13,595 bases of DNA, taken from contig URPV01000032.1 in the NCBI GenBank assembly GCA_900549805.1, forward strand, positions 1-13,595. The letters run 5' to 3'. Positions 7,048 to 13,595 of the stretch are shown piece by piece; position 1 is the first letter of the stretch; every line of letters starts with the position of its first letter. The position numbers and the translations under genes were made by a program. Under the pieces are notes generated by a model. That model was given only the letters and a program-made list of their open reading frames with translations, was not told where the DNA came from and searched no databases. This DNA comes from an uncultured Veillonella sp. Its GTDB lineage: Bacteria > Bacillota > Negativicutes > Veillonellales > Veillonellaceae.

Positions 7048-7074
7048 CTTTATGTAACTTTTATCGGTTGACAA
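7041..7074 (-). promoter_or_regulatory. Putative BirA biotin-repressor operator
   Basis: Minus-strand TTGTCAACC (7074-7066) and AGTTGACTG (7049-7041) form an imperfect inverted repeat with a 16-base spacer. The arms resemble the BirA consensus TTGTAAACC...GGTTTACAA, and the 9-16-9 layout equals that I recall for the Escherichia coli bio operator. The proximal arm covers the -35 box of the bioY promoter, so bound biotinyl-AMP-BirA would block RNA polymerase. The birA gene itself is not in the window. Confidence 0.7.
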
Positions 7075-7081
7075 TAAGCAT

Positions 7082-7114
7082 AAAGAAAAAGACTAGGCAT
7101 TCCTAGTCTTTCTT
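7082..7114 (-). terminator. Intrinsic terminator after galU
   Basis: A perfect 10-bp stem (AAAGACTAGG 7088-7097 with CCTAGTCTTT 7102-7111) with a 4-base loop is followed on the minus strand by TTTTTCTTTA. It lies about 60 bases past the galU stop and just upstream of the bioY promoter region, so it should separate the envelope/galU unit from bioY. Confidence 0.88.
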
Positions 7115-7170
7115 CATCACTTCCATAGGCCTACTATTTTTTAGATGCTTAAGCTTACGAACTACAAATA

Positions 7171-8031
7171 TTATAGGTCTAGAGACTTCAAATACTCTTT
7201 GAATTTATCTCCCAATTCTTCATTGCGGAGGGCAAATTCAACAGTGGCCTTGAGATAACCTAGTTTATCTCCTGTATCGTAACGGATGCCCTCATAAGCC
7301 AAGGCATACTTATCTTGCTTAGAGGTGGCAATAGCATCTGTTAATTGGATTTCATTACCCGCCCCAGGCTTTGTATGGGCCAAGATTTCAAAGATATCTG
7401 GTGTCAAAATATAGCGGCCTAAGACAGCCAAATTGGAAGGGGCCATTTCCTTACTAGGCTTCTCTACCAAACCTGTCACCTTATATAGGCTATCATTAAT
7501 AGGCTGGCCTGATACGATACCATAGGAAGACACCTTGTCTTGAGGGACAAATTGGGCCCCTAACACGATGCCTTCATGTTCATTAAAGCAGTCAATCAAT
7601 TGTTTCAGACAAGGTTTCTTAGGATTATAAACGATGTCATCTCCTAAGAGAACTGCAAAGGGTTCATCCCCTACAAAAGCTTCTGCACAACGCACAGCAT
7701 CGCCTAAGCCCTTAGGAGACCGTTGACGGATAAAGTGAACCTTTATATCCGCCAAATTCTGTACCATCTTTAGTTGCTTATCCTTACCCTGTGCTTGAAG
7801 AAGAGTCTCTAACTCCATATTGGAGTCAAAATGATCTTCAATAGACCGCTTAGTACGTCCGGTGATAATCAGAATTTCTTCAATGCCAGAATCAATTGCC
7901 TCTTGTACTATATATTGGATAGCCGGTGTATCTACAATAGGCAGCATTTCCTTAGGCTGTGCCTTAGTGGCTGGTAGAAACCGAGTTCCAAAACCAGCCG
8001 CAGGTATAACCGCTTTTCGTACTTTCTTCAT
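7171..8031 (-). CDS. galU: UTP-glucose-1-phosphate uridylyltransferase GalU
   Basis: This cytoplasmic enzyme makes UDP-glucose from UTP and glucose 1-phosphate, the entry to UDP-galactose and to glucosylated surface polymers. The 286 residues match bacterial GalU. The nucleotide-binding loop AAGFGTRFLPATKAQPKEML (11-30) is intact, as are SPKGLGDAV (105-113), LLGDD (128-132, metal/substrate Asp) and a later GLVEKP. GAGGG lies 7 bases before the ATG. It begins 43 bases after the LptD-like gene with no terminator between, so the two are probably cotranscribed, tying UDP-glucose production to outer-membrane assembly genes. A terminator follows. Its product is the substrate of the galE enzyme encoded further downstream. 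Confidence 0.96.
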   Translation of the reverse strand: MKKVRKAVIPAAGFGTRFLPATKAQPKEMLPIVDTPAIQYIVQEAIDSGIEEILIITGRTKRSIEDHFDSNMELETLLQAQGKDKQLKMVQNLADIKVHFIRQRSPKGLGDAVRCAEAFVGDEPFAVLLGDDIVYNPKKPCLKQLIDCFNEHEGIVLGAQFVPQDKVSSYGIVSGQPINDSLYKVTGLVEKPSKEMAPSNLAVLGRYILTPDIFEILAHTKPGAGNEIQLTDAIATSKQDKYALAYEGIRYDTGDKLGYLKATVEFALRNEELGDKFKEYLKSLDL

Positions 8032-8074
8032 AGTTATCCCTCTTTTAAATCACACTACACATAGTCCATATAAC

Positions 8075-9646
8075 TTAGAAGTCCTTAGCGGTCCACTTCA
8101 TTTCCCAAGTCTTTTGCACAGCCTTATAAGTGAAGTAAGCATCAAAGGAGTGAAGATCACGATGATAGGTCAAGTTCTTATATTCGATATTACCATTTTC
8201 TGCATTTTGACGAATATTAATGGAAACATCATCCTTATCGGTCAAGTGAACTGTCCCACCATAAGTAAGTTCTTTAGGAATTTCCACTTCATCAAATGGA
8301 TATGGAGAATGGGTAGCACCAAGATTGTGCTGCGTATAGCCAGCCCAGAGATCTAAGCGGTTGTTTACCTTTTGGTTAATCCTAGCACCCCAATATGGCA
8401 TAGATCTAACCACGCCACCATCAGCCTTGTAGAAGTCACGTTGGTAACCACCAAAGAAACGGAAGTTAGCATTAGTCCAAGGTTTAAGTGCATCATGACT
8501 TAACTCACCATAGTACTTATAGTGCATACCCTTGGTATCCCCTTCTTTCCAGTAGCCCCCAGATGCACCACCGCGGATAGTAAGCTTAGTATCACCTAAG
8601 TGATACGCATTCGTATCCACCTTAAGCTCACCAATTTTTTCTACCCACACTTTTTCATCACGAAAAGTTGCATCATCCTTAGAGTAACCAAAGGACGCTT
8701 CCCCCCAAGGAAGGAAACGACGGTAGCCAATATCAGGTTTAAAGCCCACTTTAGAAAGGAGCTTATAATTAGCGTACCATTCCCCATTACGACCTGTCGG
8801 TATAGCCATATTAGCATACAAGCCAATACCGTTACCAGAATCATACATAGGGCGTGGCAACAAGGAAAAGGCCGAGAACTTACCCTCTTTATCATGACGC
8901 AACGATGCCGTATAGGATGGCAAAGATAAAATCTTTGTATTCTTAATATAGAAGGTAGGATGCTTAATAACAGCCTTATCGTTCGGATACACTACGATAT
9001 CCTCCCCTTCAATGCGGTAGTCAGGCGTATGTTTCCAGGCCATGGCATGCTTGGTAGTTACCATTCCCTTATCAATATGTCCTACATTATTCTTAAAATC
9101 TACATTATTAGCCTTAAAATAATAAGGATCAGAGAAACCTGTTACATTAGTCGATTGCATGGACTGGGTCGCTGCTTGATAAGCCAATGAGTCACCGCTC
9201 ATGTTCTTAGACTTACCACCATCTTCCAAGAACCTATAAGGACCTCCGGCTGTGTTATACTCCTGCGTATTCACATTGCCCGTTACACGTGGTGCCCGCA
9301 ACTCTTTAGTGCCTTGGGTTACTACTACATCACCAGAAGCTTCGATATCACCTGTATTCCCTTTATACCGCATATAGTCCGCGTCTATGCGGGTAGGTAA
9401 GCCTTCCGCCGTCATTTTTTTTACTTCACTATCCCGACGAACTACACGAATGGTGGAAGTATCATAGGCTTGGTTATCTCGCAGTTCACCAGGATAGGAA
9501 GCCAGCTCATTATTGATATCCGTTTGGTATTCTGTGGGAACAGTAGTACCAAACATACCTGTTTGACCTGCAGCCTGCACATACCCCATTTGCACAGCGC
9601 ACAAAACACTAGCAGCCAAGGCCAAATGGGCTTTTTGCTTTTTCAT
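8075..9646 (-). CDS. LptD/OstA-like outer-membrane beta-barrel protein, short form
   Basis: This 523-residue exported protein has a signal peptide (Lys-rich start, hydrophobic 7-22, likely cleavage after VQA at 25). An OstA/LptA-like beta domain follows at about 84-200: TRIDADYMRYKGNTGDIEAS, then GDVVVTQGTKELRAPRVTG, typical jellyroll repeats that bind lipopolysaccharide in LptA and LptD. Residues 223-250 (DKAVIKHPTFYIKNTKILSL) resemble the LptD transition to the barrel. The rest is rich in alternating aromatic strands and ends in Phe (MKWTAKDF), as outer-membrane barrels do. It is far shorter than the roughly 780-residue E. coli LptD and has no cysteine after the signal peptide, so the LptD disulfide switch is absent. 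AGGAG is 12 bases from the ATG, a long spacing. The start lies 20 bases after the repeat-protein gene. A role in lipopolysaccharide export is inferred. Confidence 0.7.
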   Translation of the reverse strand: MKKQKAHLALAASVLCAVQMGYVQAAGQTGMFGTTVPTEYQTDINNELASYPGELRDNQAYDTSTIRVVRRDSEVKKMTAEGLPTRIDADYMRYKGNTGDIEASGDVVVTQGTKELRAPRVTGNVNTQEYNTAGGPYRFLEDGGKSKNMSGDSLAYQAATQSMQSTNVTGFSDPYYFKANNVDFKNNVGHIDKGMVTTKHAMAWKHTPDYRIEGEDIVVYPNDKAVIKHPTFYIKNTKILSLPSYTASLRHDKEGKFSAFSLLPRPMYDSGNGIGLYANMAIPTGRNGEWYANYKLLSKVGFKPDIGYRRFLPWGEASFGYSKDDATFRDEKVWVEKIGELKVDTNAYHLGDTKLTIRGGASGGYWKEGDTKGMHYKYYGELSHDALKPWTNANFRFFGGYQRDFYKADGGVVRSMPYWGARINQKVNNRLDLWAGYTQHNLGATHSPYPFDEVEIPKELTYGGTVHLTDKDDVSINIRQNAENGNIEYKNLTYHRDLHSFDAYFTYKAVQKTWEMKWTAKDF

Positions 9647-9666
9647 ACTCTCGTTACACTCCTATA

Positions 9667-10863
9667 TTAAGACCGTTTTACAACAGCAATCGGTTGCGAT
9701 ACATTAACAGCTGGTTTACTTTCAGGAACAACGGAATCGGAATCCAATTCATCGTCACGATCAACCTTATCCTCAGCATCTGCATCTGTAGTATCCTCTA
9801 CATCACTGGCATCATCTGCGCCTTGATCAGCTGAATTATCCACGTCATCAATAGTTTCACCAGTCACTGCATCCACATCATCTGGTGCGGTTTCGGAAAC
9901 CTTAGTGGCATTAACCAAATCATTAGCATGGTTAAGACCATCTCCACCAATAACGACACCTTGGATTGTCACAGGAGATTCCGGTTGTACATAGATATCC
10001 GTACCCGCTGGCAAATTAATATTAGCGCCTTTGATAAAAGCGCCCCCCACAAGGCCAACAGGACCAAGTAATACGGCACCAGCTACAGAAGCACCACCGG
10101 ATTTAATTTGTTGCTTCTTGGCTTCTTCCTTAGCCTTGGCTTGTGCTTCTTGTCCTTGTACAGCAACGAATTCAGTATCATCAATAGCAGGAATATGATC
10201 AAAGCGAATATCTAATTTAGCATTGCGACCAAATGGACCTGGCTTACGAACGGTCGTAATGGTACCGGTCCCTGCAGTACCTGCTGGGACAAGTAAAACA
10301 TCACCATCCATAACATTTTCTGCTACAGTAAACTTAACAGTATCTCCTACCTTATTAACCTTAGCATTGATATCTTGATCCAAGGTAACCTTGAAAACCT
10401 TATCAACAGGAATGGTGCCAACTTGTGGAGTCATTTTAAAATCAGAACCATTAACGGAGGAGGATAACTTGGAAATACGGCTTTGTAAGGTACCCGTTTG
10501 GATTTTACCAAAAACAGATCGGTCCAACCGATCCAATCGTTCTAACATGGAACCTTGAGTGGCCTTATGTTGGTATGTGTATTCTAAAACGGACAATTGG
10601 GTAGCCAAAGGAATGGAATTTCCATCCCCTTCCACAGTAGCATACAACTGATCCACCTTATCATTTACTGTACCTGACTTTTCAGATCCATATACAGTGG
10701 TATCCAATTGATTAACCCGGTCTAAAATAGCACCGGATTGTACATCACCATAGATTTGTGTTTCCATATGTGCGGTTTTATCCATCACTGTTGTTGGTGC
10801 TGCCGCAAACGTAGAGCCAGCCATCAAAGAAGTCATTACAAGAGCTACCAAGTGTTTTTTCAT
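9667..10863 (-). CDS. Secreted protein with 20-residue tandem repeats and acidic tail, unknown function
   Basis: I do not recognise a characterised family for this 398-residue protein. A signal peptide is clear (MKKHLVALVM...AGSTFA-AA, cleavage near 20-22). Residues 35-134 are five in-register repeats of exactly 20 residues with pattern x-x-V-Y/F-G-x4-G-x4-R/K-V/L-x-x-L-D, probably helical. Residues 155-300 form a beta-rich domain (DKVFKVTLDQDINAKV, LLVPAGTAGTGTITTV, LPAGTDIYVQPESPVTI) interrupted by a Lys/Glu/Ala helix (237-253) and a Gly-rich hydrophobic stretch (256-280) that could insert in or contact a membrane. Residues 324-378 are extremely Asp/Glu-rich. I start at 10863 because AGGAGG lies 7 bases upstream; a longer frame to 10905 lacks this. 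It lies directly before the LptD-like gene (20 bases), which suggests an envelope role. Confidence 0.88.
   Translation of the reverse strand: MKKHLVALVMTSLMAGSTFAAAPTTVMDKTAHMETQIYGDVQSGAILDRVNQLDTTVYGSEKSGTVNDKVDQLYATVEGDGNSIPLATQLSVLEYTYQHKATQGSMLERLDRLDRSVFGKIQTGTLQSRISKLSSSVNGSDFKMTPQVGTIPVDKVFKVTLDQDINAKVNKVGDTVKFTVAENVMDGDVLLVPAGTAGTGTITTVRKPGPFGRNAKLDIRFDHIPAIDDTEFVAVQGQEAQAKAKEEAKKQQIKSGGASVAGAVLLGPVGLVGGAFIKGANINLPAGTDIYVQPESPVTIQGVVIGGDGLNHANDLVNATKVSETAPDDVDAVTGETIDDVDNSADQGADDASDVEDTTDADAEDKVDRDDELDSDSVVPESKPAVNVSQPIAVVKRS
10462..10761 (-). repeat. Five tandem 60-bp coding repeats (20-residue protein repeats)
   Basis: Within the secreted repeat protein, residues 35-54, 55-74, 75-94, 95-114 and 115-134 align without gaps. 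Conserved positions are Val/Ile 3, Tyr/Phe 4, Gly 5, Gly 10, Arg/Lys 15, a hydrophobic residue at 16, and Leu 19. Units 1, 2 and 5 are closest; units 3 and 4 have lost Gly5 or Gly10. A partial sixth unit (SSVNG) follows. Confidence 0.8.
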
Positions 10864-10889
10864 AAGAAACCTCCTTATAAACAGGACAA

Positions 10890-10915
10890 TAAGCACGGTG
10901 GTCAAACCGTGCTTA
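10890..10915 (-). other. Intercistronic hairpin between the two secreted-protein genes
   Basis: A perfect 10-bp stem (TAAGCACGGT 10890-10899 with ACCGTGCTTA 10906-10915) encloses a 6-base loop in the 60-base gap. The minus-strand tail is TTGTCCTGTTT, too poor in T for a strong terminator. It may partly stop transcription or stabilise the upstream message, giving different levels of the 149-residue protein and the downstream genes. Confidence 0.6.
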
Positions 10916-10923
10916 CTGGATCA

Positions 10924-11373
10924 TTAGATTTTGAAATCGATAATAGCGGATACGCCAACCCCTTGAATACGGGAAGCTCCTACAGGATTGGTGCTATCGA
11001 TTGGAACGAGGCCCTTAACACGAGCCACCCCGCCAAAGGAACCTTCTACTTGAGCCACCGCTTTAACTCGTTCGATTTCAGAGGCTGGGCCTGTTACTTG
11101 AACCGCACCGATATACCCCTTGTTACCAACGGATACAATTGGTACCACCGCTGTTGTATAGGTCGTAGACAAATTATTTTGCTTTAACAATTTATTGAGG
11201 AAGCTATCAATTTGTGGACCGAATTTATGGACAAGGGCGCCAATACCAGCGACCTTAACCGTCTTGCCGAGAACATTGCCAAGGCTAAATGCTTGTGCTT
11301 GATTAGCTACGCCACCTACGATGGTGAAAGCCATAGTTACCCCAAGGGCTGCCGCAATAATTTTCTTTTTCAT
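10924..11373 (-). CDS. Small secreted protein of unknown function
   Basis: I cannot name a family for this 149-residue protein. It has a textbook signal peptide (MKKKIIAAALGVTMAFTIVG, cleavage likely after AQA at residue 28). The mature part of about 121 residues has a Gly-rich start and an amphipathic segment (GALVHKFGPQIDSFLNKLLK, 45-64). A beta-rich second half follows (AVVPIVSVGNKGYIGAVQVT 75-94, RVKGLVPIDS 118-127, and a C-terminal GVGVSAIIDFKI). It contains no cysteine and no lipobox, so it is not a lipoprotein and is probably periplasmic or secreted. AGGAGG lies 6 bases before the ATG. It is the first gene of the unit that continues with the repeat protein, the LptD-like protein and galU. 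Confidence 0.85.
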   Translation of the reverse strand: MKKKIIAAALGVTMAFTIVGGVANQAQAFSLGNVLGKTVKVAGIGALVHKFGPQIDSFLNKLLKQNNLSTTYTTAVVPIVSVGNKGYIGAVQVTGPASEIERVKAVAQVEGSFGGVARVKGLVPIDSTNPVGASRIQGVGVSAIIDFKI

Positions 11374-11477
11374 AGGAATCCTCCTCTTAAAAGACTTTTA
11401 TCTATTGTACCAAACTATGACTTTCTTCGCCATAGAAAGGAGGCCTATTAGTATCTTTCCGGCCCAACTTAATCTGT

Positions 11478-11486
11478 ATTATAGCA
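11478..11486 (-). promoter_or_regulatory. Extended -10 promoter for the secreted-protein/LptD-like/galU unit
   Basis: Minus-strand TGCTATAAT is a perfect extended -10 element, 104 bases upstream of the first ATG of the unit; no good -35 box is at the expected spacing. A second, weaker candidate, TGGTACAAT, lies closer to the gene at about 11404-11412. No terminator is apparent between hypE and this site. Confidence 0.6.
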
Positions 11487-11534
11487 AGTAGGGGGAAAGC
11501 ACCTATGAATAAATTATCAACATTTTATAAACGA

Positions 11535-12542
11535 TTAGCAAATGCGAGGCACTTGATCTTCCCCTAGTTCATCGATAAGACGGATACCACCTACAGCCGT
11601 CTTCAATCCTACCTTACCTTGGTTTTTACCTAGGGTCTTACCAATAACAGCCGCTTCGCGTCCTTCTTCAAAGGAGTGAAGGATCGATAAAACTTGATCG
11701 GTAACTTCTGGATCAACAATCATAACTACCTTACCTTCATTAGCTAAGTAAAGTGGGTCATAGCCTAAGATAGAGCAGACAGCTTTAACTTCGTCATGAA
11801 TAGGAATGGTATTTTCCTCTACGGCAATACCTACATTACCTTGAACGGCCATTTCCTTTAAGACGGTCCCCAAGCCACCCCGCGTGGGATCACGGAGCAG
11901 TGCCACCTGAGACCCAACTTGATCCAAGACAGCATGAACCATCGTATTAAGAGGAGCGCAATCCGTCTTAATGGATGGGGATAGCTCTAAACCGAAGCGG
12001 GTCCCCATAACAGCAATAGAATGATCTCCTATAGATCCGGATACAATTACATCCATACCTGGTTGAATACGACTAGGGTGAATATCAATACCCTCTGGAA
12101 TTTGGCCAACCCCAGCAGTATTGATATAGATGCCGTCTACTTCCCCTTGCTTAACCACCTTAGTATCACCTGTAACGATTTGTACTCCAGCCTTCTTAGC
12201 CATGGCAGCCATGGTTTCCAGAATTTGGTCAAGCTGGTCCATAGGGAACCCTTCTTCCAAGATAAGGCCACAGGATAAATACTGAGGAATAGCCCCATTC
12301 ATAGTTAAATCATTAACTGTACCGCAAACAGCCAGTTTACCGATGTTACCGCCAGGGAAAAAGGTCGGTTGTACCACATAGGAATCCGTTGTAAAGGCCA
12401 TACGACCTTGCGTTACGGGAAATTGAGCCCCATCATGGAGTTCTGCCAATAAATCATTGGTAAAATACTTAAGAATATGTTCTTCTGTAAGCTGACGACT
12501 AAACTTACCACCATTACCATGAACTAAGCGAATTCGTTCCAT
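11535..12542 (-). CDS. hypE: Hydrogenase maturation factor HypE
   Basis: HypE takes a carbamoyl group from HypF onto its C-terminal Cys, dehydrates it with ATP to a thiocyanate and donates cyanide to the iron on HypC/HypD during [NiFe]-hydrogenase assembly. The C-terminus PRIC, with the carrier Cys335, is intact. The family block FPGGNIGKLAVCGTVNDL (62-79) is clear, as are the N-terminal HGNGGKF (8-14) and the PurM-like GDTKVVKQGEVDGIYI segment. The 335-residue length is normal. I start at the ATG at 12542, with GGGAGG 6 bases upstream; a TTG four codons earlier lies inside that ribosome binding site. The hypD stop and the hypE start overlap as TAATG, indicating coupled translation. Confidence 0.97.
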   Translation of the reverse strand: MERIRLVHGNGGKFSRQLTEEHILKYFTNDLLAELHDGAQFPVTQGRMAFTTDSYVVQPTFFPGGNIGKLAVCGTVNDLTMNGAIPQYLSCGLILEEGFPMDQLDQILETMAAMAKKAGVQIVTGDTKVVKQGEVDGIYINTAGVGQIPEGIDIHPSRIQPGMDVIVSGSIGDHSIAVMGTRFGLELSPSIKTDCAPLNTMVHAVLDQVGSQVALLRDPTRGGLGTVLKEMAVQGNVGIAVEENTIPIHDEVKAVCSILGYDPLYLANEGKVVMIVDPEVTDQVLSILHSFEEGREAAVIGKTLGKNQGKVGLKTAVGGIRLIDELGEDQVPRIC

Positions 12543-13595
12543 TATTCCTCCCAAGAGAGACCGCCAGAGGCGTACCCATATTTATACCAAGCTGCACAAG
12601 ATCCTTCAACAGAAACCATACAAGCACCTACTGCGTGATCTGGCGTGCAAGCCTTACCAAAGAGGGGACATTCATTGGGTTTTACCAAACCTTGCAATAC
12701 GCGACCACATTGACAGCCACTAGGAACGGCTGCTACATCGCCGATACTAATAGGATGGACCTTTTCCACATCCAACTGAGCATACGGACCCTTCAATCTA
12801 AGGCCTGATTTAGGAATTGTCCCAATGCCCCGCCAGGTATTATCACAAACTTCATAAACCTCATCCATCATGGCGATAGCCACAGGGTTACCTTCCTTAG
12901 CAACCACAGAATGGTAAGAGTTACCTACATAGAAGTGGCCAGACTTTCTTTGTTCCAAAATATTCTCAACAGCTGCAAGAATTTCTACCCCTTCAAAACC
13001 AGCTATGCAAGAAGGAATCTTATAGTCATCAGCTAAGAACTGGTAGGGTTTTTCCCCAATAATAACAGACACGTGGCCAGGTAGGATAAAACCATCAATG
13101 TGACCTTCTTGGGAGTCCAACAGAGCCCGTAAAGCTGGTGGAACTAACTTGTGAGATACCAAGAAGAAAACATTCTTAAGGCCTGATTGAGCCACAGCTT
13201 TTACCGTCGCCCCTATGATGGCAATGGTTGTTTCAAAACCGATAGCCAAGAAAACAATCTTCTTATCAGGATGTTGACGGCCCAATTCAAGAATTTCCAA
13301 AGGGGTGTAAATAATGTGAATATGGGCGCCTTCAGCTTGTGCTTGAGAGAGGCTAGAATGGGAGCCCGGCACCTTGAGCATATCCCCAAAGGTGGCGATA
13401 ATCACATCATCTTGGGCCGCATAGGCCAAGGCCTTATCCATATACTCTTGGTCGGTCACACAAACAGGACAGCCTGGACCAGACACCAGTTCAATCCCTT
13501 CAGGCAACAATTGACGAAGACCTTCCCGGAAAATGGATACAGTATGGGTCCCACATACTTCCATCAAGCGAATCTGCTCGCCCGGTTGATGTAAG
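12542..13595 (-). CDS. hypD: Hydrogenase maturation factor HypD (5' end outside the window)
   Basis: HypD is the [4Fe-4S] scaffold that, with HypC, holds the iron while the CN and CO ligands of [NiFe] hydrogenase are added. Visible are the MEVCGTHT motif, GPGCPVC with its two conserved Cys, the IGFETT segment, GFEGVEIL, and the Cys-rich C-terminal half (PSGCQCGRVLQG, CPLFGKAC) that carries cluster ligands. The frame stays open upstream of the Met of MEVCGTH through HQPGEQIRL to the window edge, as expected, since HypD normally has about 25-40 residues before this motif. The gene is therefore truncated by the window and not by mutation. The stop overlaps the hypE start. hypC, hypF and the hydrogenase are presumably upstream, outside the window. 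Confidence 0.97.
   Translation of the reverse strand, partial: LHQPGEQIRLMEVCGTHTVSIFREGLRQLLPEGIELVSGPGCPVCVTDQEYMDKALAYAAQDDVIIATFGDMLKVPGSHSSLSQAQAEGAHIHIIYTPLEILELGRQHPDKKIVFLAIGFETTIAIIGATVKAVAQSGLKNVFFLVSHKLVPPALRALLDSQEGHIDGFILPGHVSVIIGEKPYQFLADDYKIPSCIAGFEGVEILAAVENILEQRKSGHFYVGNSYHSVVAKEGNPVAIAMMDEVYEVCDNTWRGIGTIPKSGLRLKGPYAQLDVEKVHPISIGDVAAVPSGCQCGRVLQGLVKPNECPLFGKACTPDHAVGACMVSVEGSCAAWYKYGYASGGLSWEE

Noticed and set aside
10863..10905. Start of the repeat protein at 10905, 14 codons upstream
   Set aside because: It would put extra residues before a normal signal peptide and falls in the intercistronic hairpin; AGGAGG precedes the ATG at 10863.
11401..11436. An 11-codon leader peptide (MAKKVIVWYNR) in the leader of the first secreted-protein gene
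   Set aside because: No ribosome binding site precedes it (the bases upstream are CCTCCTTTCT), and the composition suggests no amino-acid attenuator.
13564..13567. hypD starting at the TTG/ATG just before EVCGTH
   Set aside because: HypD normally has more residues before this motif, and the frame remains open to the window edge with family-like residues, so the start is outside.

Overview
The window is 13.6 kb of compact bacterial chromosome with every recognisable gene on the minus strand, so transcription runs from high to low coordinates. Most start codons follow strong AGGAGG-type ribosome binding sites of Firmicutes style, yet one gene encodes an LptD/OstA-like outer-membrane protein. 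That combination points to a diderm Firmicute, most likely a Negativicute of the Veillonella type; this assignment is inference. I see no mobile element, tRNA, rRNA or CRISPR array, and no gene-free stretch longer than 300 bases.

Reading in the direction of transcription, the right end (13595-11535) holds the 3' part of hypD and complete hypE, which overlap at TAATG. Both act in making the Fe(CN)2CO centre of [NiFe] hydrogenases. Next comes an apparent envelope operon (about 11486 to 7082): an extended -10 promoter, a 149-residue secreted protein of unknown function, a 398-residue secreted protein with five 20-residue tandem repeats, the short LptD-like protein, and galU, closed by an intrinsic terminator.

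bioY (6934-6416) follows as a single gene. Its promoter is almost consensus (TTGACT-N17-TATAAT), and its -35 box overlaps a good BirA-type biotin operator. A third transcription unit (6347-4116) carries an NdpA-type nucleoid-associated protein, a YbaK-type tRNA deacylase and a viroplasmin-RNase HI protein. It begins with an extended -10 promoter followed at once by a perfect 24-bp palindrome.

The last complete unit (about 4106 to 149) encodes a GalE-like sugar-nucleotide epimerase, a small DUF1294 membrane protein, glucose-6-phosphate isomerase and galE, and ends in a terminator. With galU, these genes cover sugar-phosphate interconversion and UDP-glucose/UDP-galactose supply, which fits synthesis of surface glycans or lipopolysaccharide, although phosphoglucomutase is not in the window. 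The left edge contains the first 29 codons of one more minus-strand gene.

The best candidates for something undescribed are the two unknown secreted proteins linked to the cysteine-free short LptD-like protein and galU, and the palindrome at the nucleoid-protein promoter.
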